The notes: generated by a model from the sequence alone, not told the origin. Positions 9,191 through 16,855 are shown, counted from the stretch's first letter. The stretch is DNA of 64,000 bases from Butyrivibrio sp. INlla21 (GCF_900116875.1 NZ_FPCC01000012.1:34230-98229); one strand, 5' to 3'. Program-made: numbers and translations.

Positions 9191-9906
9191 CCCATACGTC
9201 CTTTAACTTTAGCAAGTACATAGTCATCATATTTATTCTTTACATCTTCAGAAAAGCTTCTTCCAAGCGGAATAGCCTCTTCATTATCGATGCATATCTC
9301 ATTGTATTTGATTCTTTGTACATGAGATAAGTTAACTATATACGACCTATGGATACGGACAAATCTATTTTCGAGCTCTTTTAAAAAAGATGTCACTCCC
9401 ATTCTTTCCGAAGCAGTTTCTTTTCCGTTTGACAATTTGGCAACAAGATAGTTTCCGTCTGATTTGATATAAAGAATATCATCATAGTTATAAACCTTAT
9501 CACCAAAGGTAATGCCTTCCTTATTGCTGTATTCCTTATATATATTCCTAATCCACTCGCACACAAGCTTTTTATCAAGCGGCTTATTCATAAAGCCGAC
9601 TACCCTAAGTCCAAAAGCCTGTTGCATTGCTTCGGTGTGACTTGTTATAAAAATTATTTTTTCGACAGCGGAATTTTTTTGTAGACTGTTTTTTATCTCA
9701 ATGCCTGTTTTCCCCGGCATCTCAACATCAAGAAACAGAATATTTATAGAAACATCCCCCGAAGACAGCTTTTTATCAAGCTCCTCCCCATTTTTACACA
9801 AGATAAAATTATACTGCGCCCCTGATACAGAAAAAAATTCATTCACACAATCTTGGATGAACTCTCTGATCCTCTCATCATCATCACAAATAGCTATTGT
9901 GAACAT
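9184..9906 (-). CDS. AgrA-like LytTR response regulator
   Basis: A 240-residue DNA-binding response regulator. The receiver domain (about 1-120) has the acidic pocket CDDDER, phosphoacceptor Asp60 in LFLDVEMPG, and Thr/Lys in FITSH and NKPL. The LytTR DNA-binding domain (about 135-235) has the family pattern YIKSDGNYL and RFVRIHRSYIVNLSHV. I choose the ATG at 9906, which has GGGGAGAGAG five bases upstream; the reading frame stays open to 9957 but that extension is not conserved-looking. It is paired with the AgrC-like kinase. LytTR regulators bind direct repeats about 20-22 bp apart, and such a pair is present upstream of the same gene cluster at 12.34-12.37 kb. Confidence 0.93.
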   Translation of the reverse strand: MFTIAICDDDERIREFIQDCVNEFFSVSGAQYNFILCKNGEELDKKLSSGDVSINILFLDVEMPGKTGIEIKNSLQKNSAVEKIIFITSHTEAMQQAFGLRVVGFMNKPLDKKLVCEWIRNIYKEYSNKEGITFGDKVYNYDDILYIKSDGNYLVAKLSNGKETASERMGVTSFLKELENRFVRIHRSYIVNLSHVQRIKYNEICIDNEEAIPLGRSFSEDVKNKYDDYVLAKVKGRMGW

Positions 9907-9957
9907 ATTACTCTCTCCCCATTTATATTTTTCAATCCTCTTTGTCCATAATAGCAC

Positions 9958-9985
9958 ATCAGGAGCCGAAAAATCGACTCCTGAT
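9958..9985 (-). other. Intra-operon hairpin between peptide and regulator genes
   Basis: On the minus strand an 11-bp stem (ATCAGGAGTCG with CGGCTCCTGAT, one G-U pair) closes a six-base A/T loop. It lies 29 bp past the peptide stop codon and 51 bp before the response-regulator start. There is no T tract after it, so it may act as a partial terminator or as an RNA stabiliser giving more peptide than regulator transcript (inference). Confidence 0.55.
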
Positions 9986-10014
9986 TACAAATCCCCCCTT
10001 ATAAAAAAACGCAA

Positions 10015-10098
10015 TCATACATTTAAAAGCGCTTTGACAGCATCACAAACGCCTTCCCAATATGCACAAGAAATAAATATGCTTTGAATAAATCCCAT
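10015..10098 (-). CDS. 27-residue two-cysteine peptide, candidate signal or lanthipeptide precursor
   Basis: A small gene with a strong ribosome site: GGAGGG six bases before the ATG at 10098, stop TGA at 10015-10017. The 27-residue product begins MGFIQSIFISC and ends KALLNV. It is hydrophobic at the N-terminus, has Ser6, Ser10, Cys11 and Cys18, an acidic spot at Glu15 and Asp19, and an amphipathic C-terminus. It lies 27 bp downstream of a membrane protein gene, itself overlapping a LanM-like dehydratase gene, and just upstream of an AgrA/AgrC pair. Position and composition suggest a secreted signal or a precursor modified by the LanM-like enzyme, with Ser6/Ser10 dehydrated and Cys11/Cys18 as ring partners. 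It is much shorter than usual lanthipeptide precursors and has no GG cleavage site. An unmodified membrane-active peptide is an alternative. I know no named family for it. Confidence 0.68.
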   Translation of the reverse strand: MGFIQSIFISCAYWEGVCDAVKALLNV

Positions 10099-10125
10099 TC
10101 TTCGTCCCTCCTTCCATCGTTTGCT

Positions 10126-10428
10126 TTATTGAAAGTAACTTATCTGGCATAAAAGCCAGGCTATTACCAATACAAGATTTAATCCCGCCAATACCTTTTC
10201 CGGCGGCTCCATATCCAAAATAAACCTTGAATTATTTTTTTTATCTTCCCGAAAAAGAATCCTGTAAATAAACATCAGAGAAAAGGCTGATAATATAACA
10301 TAATTCGATATATAAAATCCTTCTGTCAAACCTTCGTTTCTGTTGAATGCTGACAATAGTACCGCCACGATCAAAGCAAAAGTAAATGCCAGTCTCTGGA
10401 CTGTAATGCCGTGTTTTATAGAATCCAT
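10126..10428 (-). CDS. Small three-TM membrane protein of the LanM-like operon
   Basis: A 100-residue protein with three predicted membrane helices (about residues 10-28, 38-56 and 78-98) and a charged loop FREDKKNNSRF between helices two and three. I do not recognise the family. Its ATG at 10428 lies inside the end of the LanM-like gene (13-bp overlap) and there is no strong ribosome site, so translation is probably coupled. Between a modifying enzyme and a small peptide, a role in export, self-protection or docking of the peptide or enzyme at the membrane is plausible, but nothing in the sequence shows which. It does not resemble an AgrB protease (no Cys/His pair) or a LanT transporter. Confidence 0.78.
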   Translation of the reverse strand: MDSIKHGITVQRLAFTFALIVAVLLSAFNRNEGLTEGFYISNYVILSAFSLMFIYRILFREDKKNNSRFILDMEPPEKVLAGLNLVLVIAWLLCQISYFQ

Positions 10429-12035
10429 TCATTCACCACACTTTCTATATTTTTGTCATTATCAAAGTAAGCTAAGCTGCAGTGATCGTAGTCAAATGCA
10501 CTCCTTATAAAATCAATCTGTTTTTCTTTATCTTCTTTAGAAAAATCATCGAGCTTATTTATTATGCATTCTAACGGAGATTCGTAGCGTCTTTTAAGCG
10601 CCCTGTCCCATTCCTGGGTATAGACTGTTCTGTCCTTTAATAGCGTTGTGAAATAAGGCACATCACCTCTCATCAACTGCTGTATCTCATGCTTAAGCGA
10701 ATACTCATCTATACTGCTGTCTGTAAAAACTAATTTTATATAATCCTGCGTAGTCTCTTTATCCTTTAAAAGCTCAGGTGAATTAAGCTTTTTTAGCATT
10801 TGAGAATAAAATTCGCGGTTTCTTAAACTTATTCTTATCTTGGTATTTTCATAATCTTTTAAAAGCTTATATATAGCAGGGTGGCTATCCATGATATTGT
10901 CATAGCCTTCATCAAACCCTTCTATAACATCATCAACATACTCCCATACGGGAACGCTTTCGCCGGACAACTTCGGTAAATGCGTATGTTTTCCTTTGTA
11001 TTTTCTGACTTCCCATCGCTCTTTTGCCTTGGACGTGAACTCATCTGTTATATCACTCTCGGAACGAGCAACAAATATCACATCTCCCAAAGCGTTGTGC
11101 TCTATTATATCTTTGTTTTCCCTGCTGTAATGCATAGGAATGATCGCTGTCTTAAATACGGATCTGTCAAAAAGTTTCCTTCCCTTCGTCACCTTTTTTG
11201 AAAAAAGATTGGTCGAAGATAATGTTTCCGCATCGATAAGCACCGGATATTTTCCGACTGCGTATACTTTTCTGTCATTTATATCAACAGCGTTCATCAG
11301 ATACGCCAAAGCAAGCATAAATCCCGCATTCTTATAAAACTCTCTAATATCACTTTCCGTATTACATCTATAGTTAGTGACATGCTCGGCCCAGAAATAT
11401 TTATTTCCCTGAAGCATATTCAAAATCTTGTAATTATCATCACCGCTTACAAGCTTTATCAGCTTGCCATACAGCTCAAATATTCTTCCGCTCTCAGGTT
11501 TGTAGATGACATAATCTTCATTTATCTTGCATCTGACCGTGCATTTCCCGCTGTTTCTTTTATCTCCGAGAAATTCCACTTCCTGAAGAACGTATTCACC
11601 GGCTCTTTTAAGAAGTCTCTTGGTCCTTAGCTTATCCAGATCGTTCAAGTATCTTTTTATCACTTCCAAGAGGAACGCATAGCCAAGATCCATGGTACGA
11701 TGAATTCTTTCGTGCCAAAGCTTGTATCTGGCAATGAATCTCTCATAGTAGTACTTGTCAAAAAAGCGATCTATGTACTGTTTATACTGTGAATCGGGAT
11801 AAAGATCCCAGAATTCAAAAACGCCTTGTCTCTGCTCGTTAATATCAGCTATCAACAGCGTCTGACTTATATCTCTTAATTCCCCCTTGAGATAGTCCTT
11901 AAACTGCTTTTTGATCTTCCTTACATTTATGAGTTCTCTTTCGGCTTCTTCATAGCCTCTTGTCAGTACGGATAAGTCCTTTTCGAAATCCCTAAGCTTC
12001 TCTTTTACCAAAGATTCATATATGGATTCAAACAT
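10416..12035 (-). CDS. Stand-alone LanM-type dehydratase-like protein (DUF4135), no LanC domain
   Basis: A 539-residue protein matching the N-terminal dehydratase half of class II lanthipeptide synthetases. Family signatures in order are GDKRNSGK (about 157-164), VIYKPESGR with Lys179, a YLMNAVDIND segment at 246-254, YPVLIDAETL at 263-272, HLPKLSGESV near 352 and GDVPYF at 457-462. Full LanM proteins are about 900-1100 residues with a C-terminal LanC cyclase; that half is absent and the next gene starts at once. In the canonical DxHxxN motif the Asp is kept (Asp251) but His and Asn are replaced by Asn253 and Lys256. Asp268 and Glu270 are retained. The Thr usually found in the RxxxRPT segment is replaced. 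The enzyme may therefore be altered, phosphorylate only, or be a non-catalytic binding protein. Start ATG at 12035 has AAGGAGA; a TTG at 12068 in frame has a weaker site. Last gene overlap: 13 bp with the membrane protein. Confidence 0.85.
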   Translation of the reverse strand: MFESIYESLVKEKLRDFEKDLSVLTRGYEEAERELINVRKIKKQFKDYLKGELRDISQTLLIADINEQRQGVFEFWDLYPDSQYKQYIDRFFDKYYYERFIARYKLWHERIHRTMDLGYAFLLEVIKRYLNDLDKLRTKRLLKRAGEYVLQEVEFLGDKRNSGKCTVRCKINEDYVIYKPESGRIFELYGKLIKLVSGDDNYKILNMLQGNKYFWAEHVTNYRCNTESDIREFYKNAGFMLALAYLMNAVDINDRKVYAVGKYPVLIDAETLSSTNLFSKKVTKGRKLFDRSVFKTAIIPMHYSRENKDIIEHNALGDVIFVARSESDITDEFTSKAKERWEVRKYKGKHTHLPKLSGESVPVWEYVDDVIEGFDEGYDNIMDSHPAIYKLLKDYENTKIRISLRNREFYSQMLKKLNSPELLKDKETTQDYIKLVFTDSSIDEYSLKHEIQQLMRGDVPYFTTLLKDRTVYTQEWDRALKRRYESPLECIINKLDDFSKEDKEKQIDFIRSAFDYDHCSLAYFDNDKNIESVVNEWIL

Positions 12036-12311
12036 ATACTTCTCCTTGGTAGTACTCTTTTCCTTCAACGTCTTCCCTCACCTTTAGAATAAGACCGGAG
12101 TATCACGACATACTCCGGCCTGCTTTTGGCATAACATTATGGATAAAAAATAATAATCAGGTTATAGTAGTTTTGGTTTTATCCACTTATATCAATAATG
12201 ATGTTAGAGACTTTGTTATTCATGTACACTTAATTGTTCATTGTGTTTTGACTTCCCCCATAATGTTATGGTAAGGTGTTAGATCCTTACAAGGAAAGCT
12301 TAATGTGTGCG

Positions 12312-12321
12312 AAAACGTTTT
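12312..12321. promoter_or_regulatory. Third copy of the AAAACGTTTT operator core
   Basis: The 10-bp palindrome AAAACGTTTT is identical to the core of both operators in front of glgP and lies in the upstream region of the LanM-like operon. Flanks are CG and TC rather than GG and CC, so binding by the same LacI protein is uncertain. Confidence 0.4.
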
Positions 12322-12337
12322 TCAACATCAATGGGAC

Positions 12338-12372
12338 GAACGACAAGTTTTTGTTATGAACGACAAGTTTTT
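12338..12372 (-). promoter_or_regulatory. Tandem direct repeat, candidate LytTR/AgrA binding site
   Basis: GAACGACAAGTTTTT occurs at 12338-12352 and again at 12358-12372, a period of exactly 20 bp. Read on the minus strand each copy contains CGTTCAT or CGTTCGT, which fits the last seven positions of the general LytTR site [TA][AC][CA]GTTN[AG][TG]. The spacing matches the two-helical-turn spacing of LytTR dimers. It lies upstream of the operon that includes the LytTR regulator. Confidence 0.6.
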
Positions 12373-12425
12373 TAACGATAAACGTTAAATGTCACTTTTC
12401 ATCTATTGTTTCTTTATTTGCCCAA

Positions 12426-12463
12426 TAAAAAGACTCCGAGGAACAATCCTTGGAGTCTTTAGA
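12426..12463. terminator. Terminator after the PD-(D/E)XK nuclease gene
   Basis: A 14-bp stem with one G-U pair (AAAGACTCCGAGGA and TCCTTGGAGTCTTT) and an ACAA loop, followed by T-rich sequence on the minus strand. It lies about 40 bp past the stop at 12504. It closely resembles the hairpin at 13561-13594 on the other side of this gene. Confidence 0.75.
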
Positions 12464-12503
12464 ATATACAATATCATATTTAATCCGTAACCATTATTAG
12501 TAA

Positions 12504-13346
12504 TTACTTTATAAGTCTCGCTTCAGCTTCTTTTATCTCTTTTGCAGAGGCATTGAGCATTTTCTTTGCATCAGCTTTTGATCCGCCATTAGATAAAAAA
12601 TCAGTAATGGTCTTTATTCTTCCATTATTAAAGTATTCCTTGGCAACTTCTTTTGCATAATTCTCTGCATATTTCTTAGCGTAGTTTTCTGCATATAATT
12701 CAACGGATTTGCACACTTTACTCATTCCTCCTTTAGTATTTTTAAAATAATTTATTGCTTTGCTTGTTGCCGGAAACTTATCGCTGTAGAATGCGTCTTT
12801 TCGCAGCATTAACTGCAATAATTCCGACTTGTCGGAGGCTTCTTTTACTTCCGTGTTAGCAAAAACAATATCTTCGCCATCGTTTATCGGTACATATTTA
12901 CCGTTTTTTGTATTCATGCAACGCGATACATGTGTTATTGTCCGATTATTTTTTAATGCATCATATTGCGTTATATAAAGGATGGTCACGTTTGGAATAT
13001 TCTCAAAATCTGTTCCTTTAGGAGTATACTTTGCGGTTATACTTGATGCGTGAAAACGGGTTCTTTTTATATCATCGTTTCCATCACCTTTTTGCATCTC
13101 GATATTACATATAGATCCGTCATCTAAAATGCAGAGCGCATCAATAGTAATCTCCCTATGAAGGCTTTGAATTACTTCCTGTACATTTACTTTTACTACT
13201 TTTAATTTTGGCATGTCAAGAAGAGTCCTTAATATCTCCTGACATACGTTCTGTTTGGCTGCTACCAGCCTCCACAACGAATCATCAATGATCCTTAATC
13301 CCACTGCTGTTTCCAGAGTGGCTTTCGAATATTGTTCCAATTGCAT
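12504..13346 (-). CDS. PD-(D/E)XK nuclease-family transposase-like protein (Rpn/PDDEXK_2)
   Basis: A 280-residue protein of the group often annotated as PD-(D/E)XK nuclease family transposase or Rpn-like recombination-promoting nuclease. The nuclease core shows Asp in TIDALCILDDGS and the ExQ motif in CNIEMQKGD (about residues 73-92), followed by the conserved R..FHASSITAKYTPKG stretch. Near the C-terminus is an imperfect repeat YAENYAKKYAENYAKEVAK (about 221-239), then a helical tail. The ATG at 13346 has GGGAGA seven bases upstream and is preferred to the upstream in-frame ATG at 13361. Family members are common, multicopy and variable in Lachnospiraceae. Similar hairpins lie on both sides. 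Proper mobility is not shown and no terminal repeats were found. Confidence 0.85.
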   Translation of the reverse strand: MQLEQYSKATLETAVGLRIIDDSLWRLVAAKQNVCQEILRTLLDMPKLKVVKVNVQEVIQSLHREITIDALCILDDGSICNIEMQKGDGNDDIKRTRFHASSITAKYTPKGTDFENIPNVTILYITQYDALKNNRTITHVSRCMNTKNGKYVPINDGEDIVFANTEVKEASDKSELLQLMLRKDAFYSDKFPATSKAINYFKNTKGGMSKVCKSVELYAENYAKKYAENYAKEVAKEYFNNGRIKTITDFLSNGGSKADAKKMLNASAKEIKEAEARLIK

Positions 13347-13560
13347 TTTTCTTTCTCCCATTATAACATGAACCTCCCAAAGAGGCTGCGTAATATATAT
13401 TCCGTGCCTTGCGGCAAAAAGTGGAATGCTTCGGCGAACAGCCGAGAAATAATTATGATTGATCTGAATGATCTAATCGATAGAAATCATTGTAACGCGA
13501 AATTTTGAAAAATCCTTGTTCAGATTCTTAAGATTTGCGAAAGACAAATAATCCGGGTAG
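13347..13560. other. Gene-free stretch upstream of the nuclease gene
   Basis: No gene seen. It contains a small hairpin TCGGC-GAACA-GCCGA near 13433-13447 and an ATTCC/GGAAT inverted pair around 13400-13428. The promoter of the nuclease gene should be here but no clear -35/-10 pair stands out. Confidence 0.4.
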
Positions 13561-13594
13561 AAAAAAGACTCTGAGGAATAATCCTCAGAGCTCT
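13561..13594 (-). terminator. Terminator-like hairpin after the PPi-PFK gene
   Basis: Stem CTCTGAGGA with TCCTCAGAG and an ATAA loop, followed on the minus strand by TCTTTTTT. It lies about 40 bp past the PFK stop at 13633. It shares most of its sequence with the hairpin at 12426-12463. Confidence 0.78.
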
Positions 13595-13632
13595 ACACTT
13601 AACTCGATCCGTAATTCAATTTACCGGTAATA

Positions 13633-14898
13633 TCACACAGCCTCGGCGATAACAAGGTGTCTGGGAAGTCCGCCTGAAATGATCGGCATCATCTCGCCGA
13701 AGATAAGAGGACGGGCATACTTGTCAAACTGCTCTGTAAGGCCGCATCCGTCGGGTGTTATCCACTCGTCGGGGATCATCTTCTCGCAGTTGGCGATAGA
13801 GTGTATGTCGTAGGTTCCGTAAGTGCAGATGTAAGGGCAATCACTGCTCCACTCTTCCTTACCGAAGTCTTGATACATAGCTCTCTTCATGATGATCATC
13901 TTGCCGGTCTCACCTGCCAATGCAGCATTAAGAGCTTCGTAACCGCACTGATAAGCCTCTCTTACGTCTGTAAGTGATGCCATGTGAGAAGCGGCTCTCT
14001 GAAGAGTACTGAGCTCAACGGTTCTCGTACGTAAACCAAGCTCTGCGCTTAATTTGTCGGCAAGTACCTTACAAGCTGCGCTCATCTGCTTATGACCGAA
14101 TGTATCCGTTGCAACTTTGCCACCGAGCTCGCACACATATGTGCCGTCGGCAAGTTTGATTCCCTCTGAAATTACAATAAGTACGGGCTTACCTTTGGAA
14201 GAGAGTTCCTTCATCTGCTCCATGAACTTGTCCATGTCAAAAGGTCTCTCCGGAAGAAAGATTGCATCGGGTCCCGAGCAATCATCAGATTTGGATAAAG
14301 ATGCTGCTGCCGCAAGCCATCCCGCATTTCTTCCCATGATCTCTACGATAACGGTTGCAGGATTTCTTTTGTCAGCTGCCTGATTGTCTCTGATCAGCTC
14401 TTTTACGCTGGTCGCTATATATTTGGCTGCAGAACCAAAGCCGGGGCAATGATCGGTGATAGGAAGATCATTGTCTATTGTCTTGGGTATGCCGATAAAA
14501 CGCTGAGATTTACCCTTTTCTTTTGCATAATCCGACAACTGCATGATTGTATCCATTGAATCGTTGCCACCGATATAGAAAACCATATCGATATTGTTCT
14601 TCTCAAGAACATCGAAGATCTTGATGTAGTCAGCTTCATTCTTACTTGCTACAGGAAGCTTGTATCTGCATGTTCCGAGAACCGCTGCAGGCGTTCTCTT
14701 AAGCAGTTCCACATTGGTCGTATCCGACAAGTAATTATCCAGATCGACGATGTGTCCGTTAATAAGACCTTCAATACCATGGAGCATACCGAATACCTTT
14801 GGTGCTCCGAGTTCCTTGGCGCGTACATAAGCGCCGGCCACAGACGCATTGATAGCGGCCGTAGGCCCACCTGACTGTCCGATTATGACGTTATTCAT
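13633..14898 (-). CDS. pfp: 6-phosphofructokinase, probably pyrophosphate-dependent
   Basis: A 421-residue cytoplasmic glycolytic enzyme converting fructose-6-phosphate to fructose-1,6-bisphosphate. The phosphate-binding motif GQSGGPTAAINAS is at 7-19, GGND at 110-113, PKTIDND at 138-144, and MGRNAGWLAA near 190. In ATP-dependent enzymes the second motif is GGDG; an Asp in the last place, as here, is the known marker of the PPi-dependent type because it blocks the ATP alpha-phosphate. The Asn in the third place is unusual. The ATG at 14898 has GGGAGG five bases upstream. It is monocistronic, with its own terminator. Confidence in PFK is very high; in PPi as donor, moderate to high. Confidence 0.92.
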   Translation of the reverse strand: MNNVIIGQSGGPTAAINASVAGAYVRAKELGAPKVFGMLHGIEGLINGHIVDLDNYLSDTTNVELLKRTPAAVLGTCRYKLPVASKNEADYIKIFDVLEKNNIDMVFYIGGNDSMDTIMQLSDYAKEKGKSQRFIGIPKTIDNDLPITDHCPGFGSAAKYIATSVKELIRDNQAADKRNPATVIVEIMGRNAGWLAAAASLSKSDDCSGPDAIFLPERPFDMDKFMEQMKELSSKGKPVLIVISEGIKLADGTYVCELGGKVATDTFGHKQMSAACKVLADKLSAELGLRTRTVELSTLQRAASHMASLTDVREAYQCGYEALNAALAGETGKMIIMKRAMYQDFGKEEWSSDCPYICTYGTYDIHSIANCEKMIPDEWITPDGCGLTEQFDKYARPLIFGEMMPIISGGLPRHLVIAEAV

Positions 14899-15194
14899 GA
14901 GTCCCTCCCAACTTAACTAGATTTTTGTGTAGTTTCTTTTTATATATCACGGATCTAACCCGCAATTTTCACACAACTAAGATAATAATGCCAAAGGCTC
15001 CCTCAAATAACAAGTCTTGACTTTTCCGGCGTTTTTTCTCCTGTCTAAAAAGTTTATAGATTTTTATTATTTATTTATTTGATTTGGGTACAAAAACGAC
15101 CTTATCATTAATCTAGGATAAGAAAAAAGTTTGTAAATGGGGATCGTAACTACAGTCAGCTAACATCATAGTCAGGCACAAATAGGTGTAAGCT
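14899..15194. promoter_or_regulatory. Divergent intergenic region, PFK / CAP protein
   Basis: A 296-bp AT-rich region between divergent genes. No gene seen. There is a weak hairpin, CTTATC with GATAAG near 15101-15122, and AGGTG close before the CAP-protein ATG. I found no riboswitch core and no clear promoter pair. Confidence 0.35.
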
Positions 15195-15707
15195 ATGAAA
15201 AAGACATTACGAATAATCCCGGCTCTCTTAATGATCACATACCTTGTCGCAACATTCGAAGGCAGCGCATACGCAAAAAGCGCCAATCCACCTGATATTT
15301 ACGACATTATAATGCTTCAGAAGATTAATTCGTTTAGAGAAGAAAACGGACTGCCTGCTCTGGAACTAAACGATGATCTTCTGGATGTAGCCGATGTGCG
15401 CCTAAGCGAGCTCCCGGTTAATTTCGATCATACAAGACCAAACGGAGAGAGCTACAAGACAGTATATACAGAGCTTGGACTTACGGATAAATATGAGCGC
15501 GGAAGTGAGAACATCGCCAAGATCCTGGATGAATGGGATTTTGAAAACGAAAACGGCGACGAATATGTTGAATATATCTTTGAAGCATACGTAAACAGTG
15601 ACAGTCATCGCGAGAACATGCTTAAGCCTTACTGGAAATACTACGGCAGCGGATTCCTGACCAATTACAACGGTAATTGCTACCAGATACAGGTATTTGC
15701 AAAATAA
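15195..15707 (+). CDS. Secreted CAP/SCP-domain protein
   Basis: A 170-residue protein with an N-terminal signal peptide (KKTLRIIPALLMITYLVATF, cleavage probably after EGSAYA near residue 27) and a CAP domain over about 38-170. Conserved features are INSFREENGLPALELNDDL, the first His in FDHTRPNG, the Glu in SENIAK, and HRENMLKPYWKYYGSGF with the second His. Bacterial CAP proteins are extracellular and mostly of unknown function; the two His and two Glu suggest metal binding. It stands alone, transcribed towards the truncated O-antigen-ligase-like gene, whose stop is 6 bp away. No terminator is visible between the two convergent genes. Confidence 0.87.
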   Translation: MKKTLRIIPALLMITYLVATFEGSAYAKSANPPDIYDIIMLQKINSFREENGLPALELNDDLLDVADVRLSELPVNFDHTRPNGESYKTVYTELGLTDKYERGSENIAKILDEWDFENENGDEYVEYIFEAYVNSDSHRENMLKPYWKYYGSGFLTNYNGNCYQIQVFAK

Positions 15708-15712
15708 GATCA

Positions 15713-16855
15713 TTATTTCTCTTTGGACACACACATTGCAAGATATATAAAGAACATCGGCGTAGCACATACTATAGAAAAATTACACAGAGAATATGTC
15801 ATATAAGAGATAGCTGAAACAAAGGCTATCTCTTTATTTATTATCCCGAATCCTTCTCTGATAAAAGAGAACATGACGGTGTAGATCATGTATATATAAG
15901 CCGCAAGCCCTATTATTCCTGTATTTATCAGATAATCCAGATACTCACTGTGCGCGGATGTAAGTGCCAGATTGTTAAATCTGCTCGTAAAAGTGCTTAA
16001 TCCGGATCTCGTTCCCAGATAATCATTAAGCACATACATGTAACGGTTCGGCCCAACTCCAATGAGTTTTTCTTTTAACGGCAAATTTTTGTACAGATCC
16101 ATGGACAGCTTCCATATATAACCTCTGCCGTTTGCCATGTCATCATGCCCGCTGACAAAAAACACCAACGCATAATATACGATCACAGCGATAACAAACG
16201 CCCACGGAAGGCTCTTTTTCACAAAGGCTCGGACAGCGTCTTTTTCCGAAATCAGTGTCAAGAATCTGCGGATCAATACAAGGATAAAAACCGCAAACAC
16301 AGTCATCATAAGCATATTGGTTCCGCAAAGAGTAGCCGCAGCCAAAGCGAGGATCAAATAAATCCCGTACAGTATCCTCTCCAAAACATTTTCCGTCATG
16401 ACATGCATATAGATAGCGATCGGAATGATTATAGCCATATATTCGCTAAACCATCCGTAATTGCCCAGCGTTGACACATAAAGGCTGTACTTGGGATCGG
16501 TGCCCTGCTCATACATATTAAGCAGATCTATCCCCGCTCTGTTGATAAGTGCCAGAGCGATAGGAAATATCGATGTTGCCACAATAAAATGAAATATCCA
16601 CTTGGGTGTTATAAGAAATCTTGAAATATAGAAATACGACAGAATCATCAAGGTAATCGACAAAGCGCCCATTCCGAAGCCGGATACTCCGTAGAAGGAT
16701 TCTTTAATATGCCCTGACAAAAGAGCTGACAATACAACCGCCGCACCGAAAACGGCCATGGCGATATCCGTTCTTGAAAACTTGATCTTTGGTTCTTTGG
16801 TGGTCTCGATATTTCTTTTACCAAAATCTTCGATCAGGGAAATTTTCAAATTCAA
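15713..16855 (-). pseudogene. O-antigen ligase/polymerase-like membrane protein, N-terminally truncated
   Basis: An open frame of 380 codons for a membrane protein with about nine helices. It carries the Wzy/WaaL-like large loop and the motif KEKLIGVGPNRYMYVL followed by SAHSEYLDYLINTGIIGL, typical of O-antigen ligase domain proteins. The homologous part begins at FSRTDIAMAVFGAAVVLSALLSG, a segment that in full-length relatives follows two or three earlier helices, so the N-terminus is missing. The first codons (TTG at 16855) overlap the truncated AbiEii gene in another frame, with an in-frame stop two codons upstream. I infer a deletion that fused the 5' part of abiEii to the 3' part of this gene. 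An internal ATG at 16759 could still give a shorter membrane protein. Confidence 0.65.

Larger units (their letters stand above)
12036..12426 (-). promoter_or_regulatory. Long upstream region of the LanM-like operon
   Basis: About 390 bp with no convincing gene. On the minus strand it holds, from far to near, tandem LytTR-like repeats (12338-12372), a LacI-type palindrome core (12312-12321), a 6-bp hairpin (12271-12290), a 12-bp sequence CATAATGTTATG at 12259-12270 whose inverted copy lies at 12130-12141, and a 9-bp GC-rich hairpin (12095-12103 with 12110-12118) about 60 bp before the ATG. I see no clear sigma-A promoter. The several short open frames here lack ribosome sites. Confidence 0.5.

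Noticed and set aside
9907..9957. Seventeen-residue N-terminal extension of the LytTR regulator
   Set aside because: The strong ribosome site lies directly before the ATG at 9906 and the receiver fold starts there.
12130..12270. 12-bp inverted pair CATAACATTATG / CATAATGTTATG 129 bp apart
   Set aside because: Kept only as a note; AT-rich and no bound protein or element can be suggested.
12080..12300. Very short open frames upstream of the LanM-like gene, one with two Cys
   Set aside because: None has a Shine-Dalgarno sequence; they overlap hairpins and are likely chance.
14899..15194. Possible c-di-GMP or other riboswitch before the CAP-protein gene
   Set aside because: No conserved core or paired stems of a known class were found.
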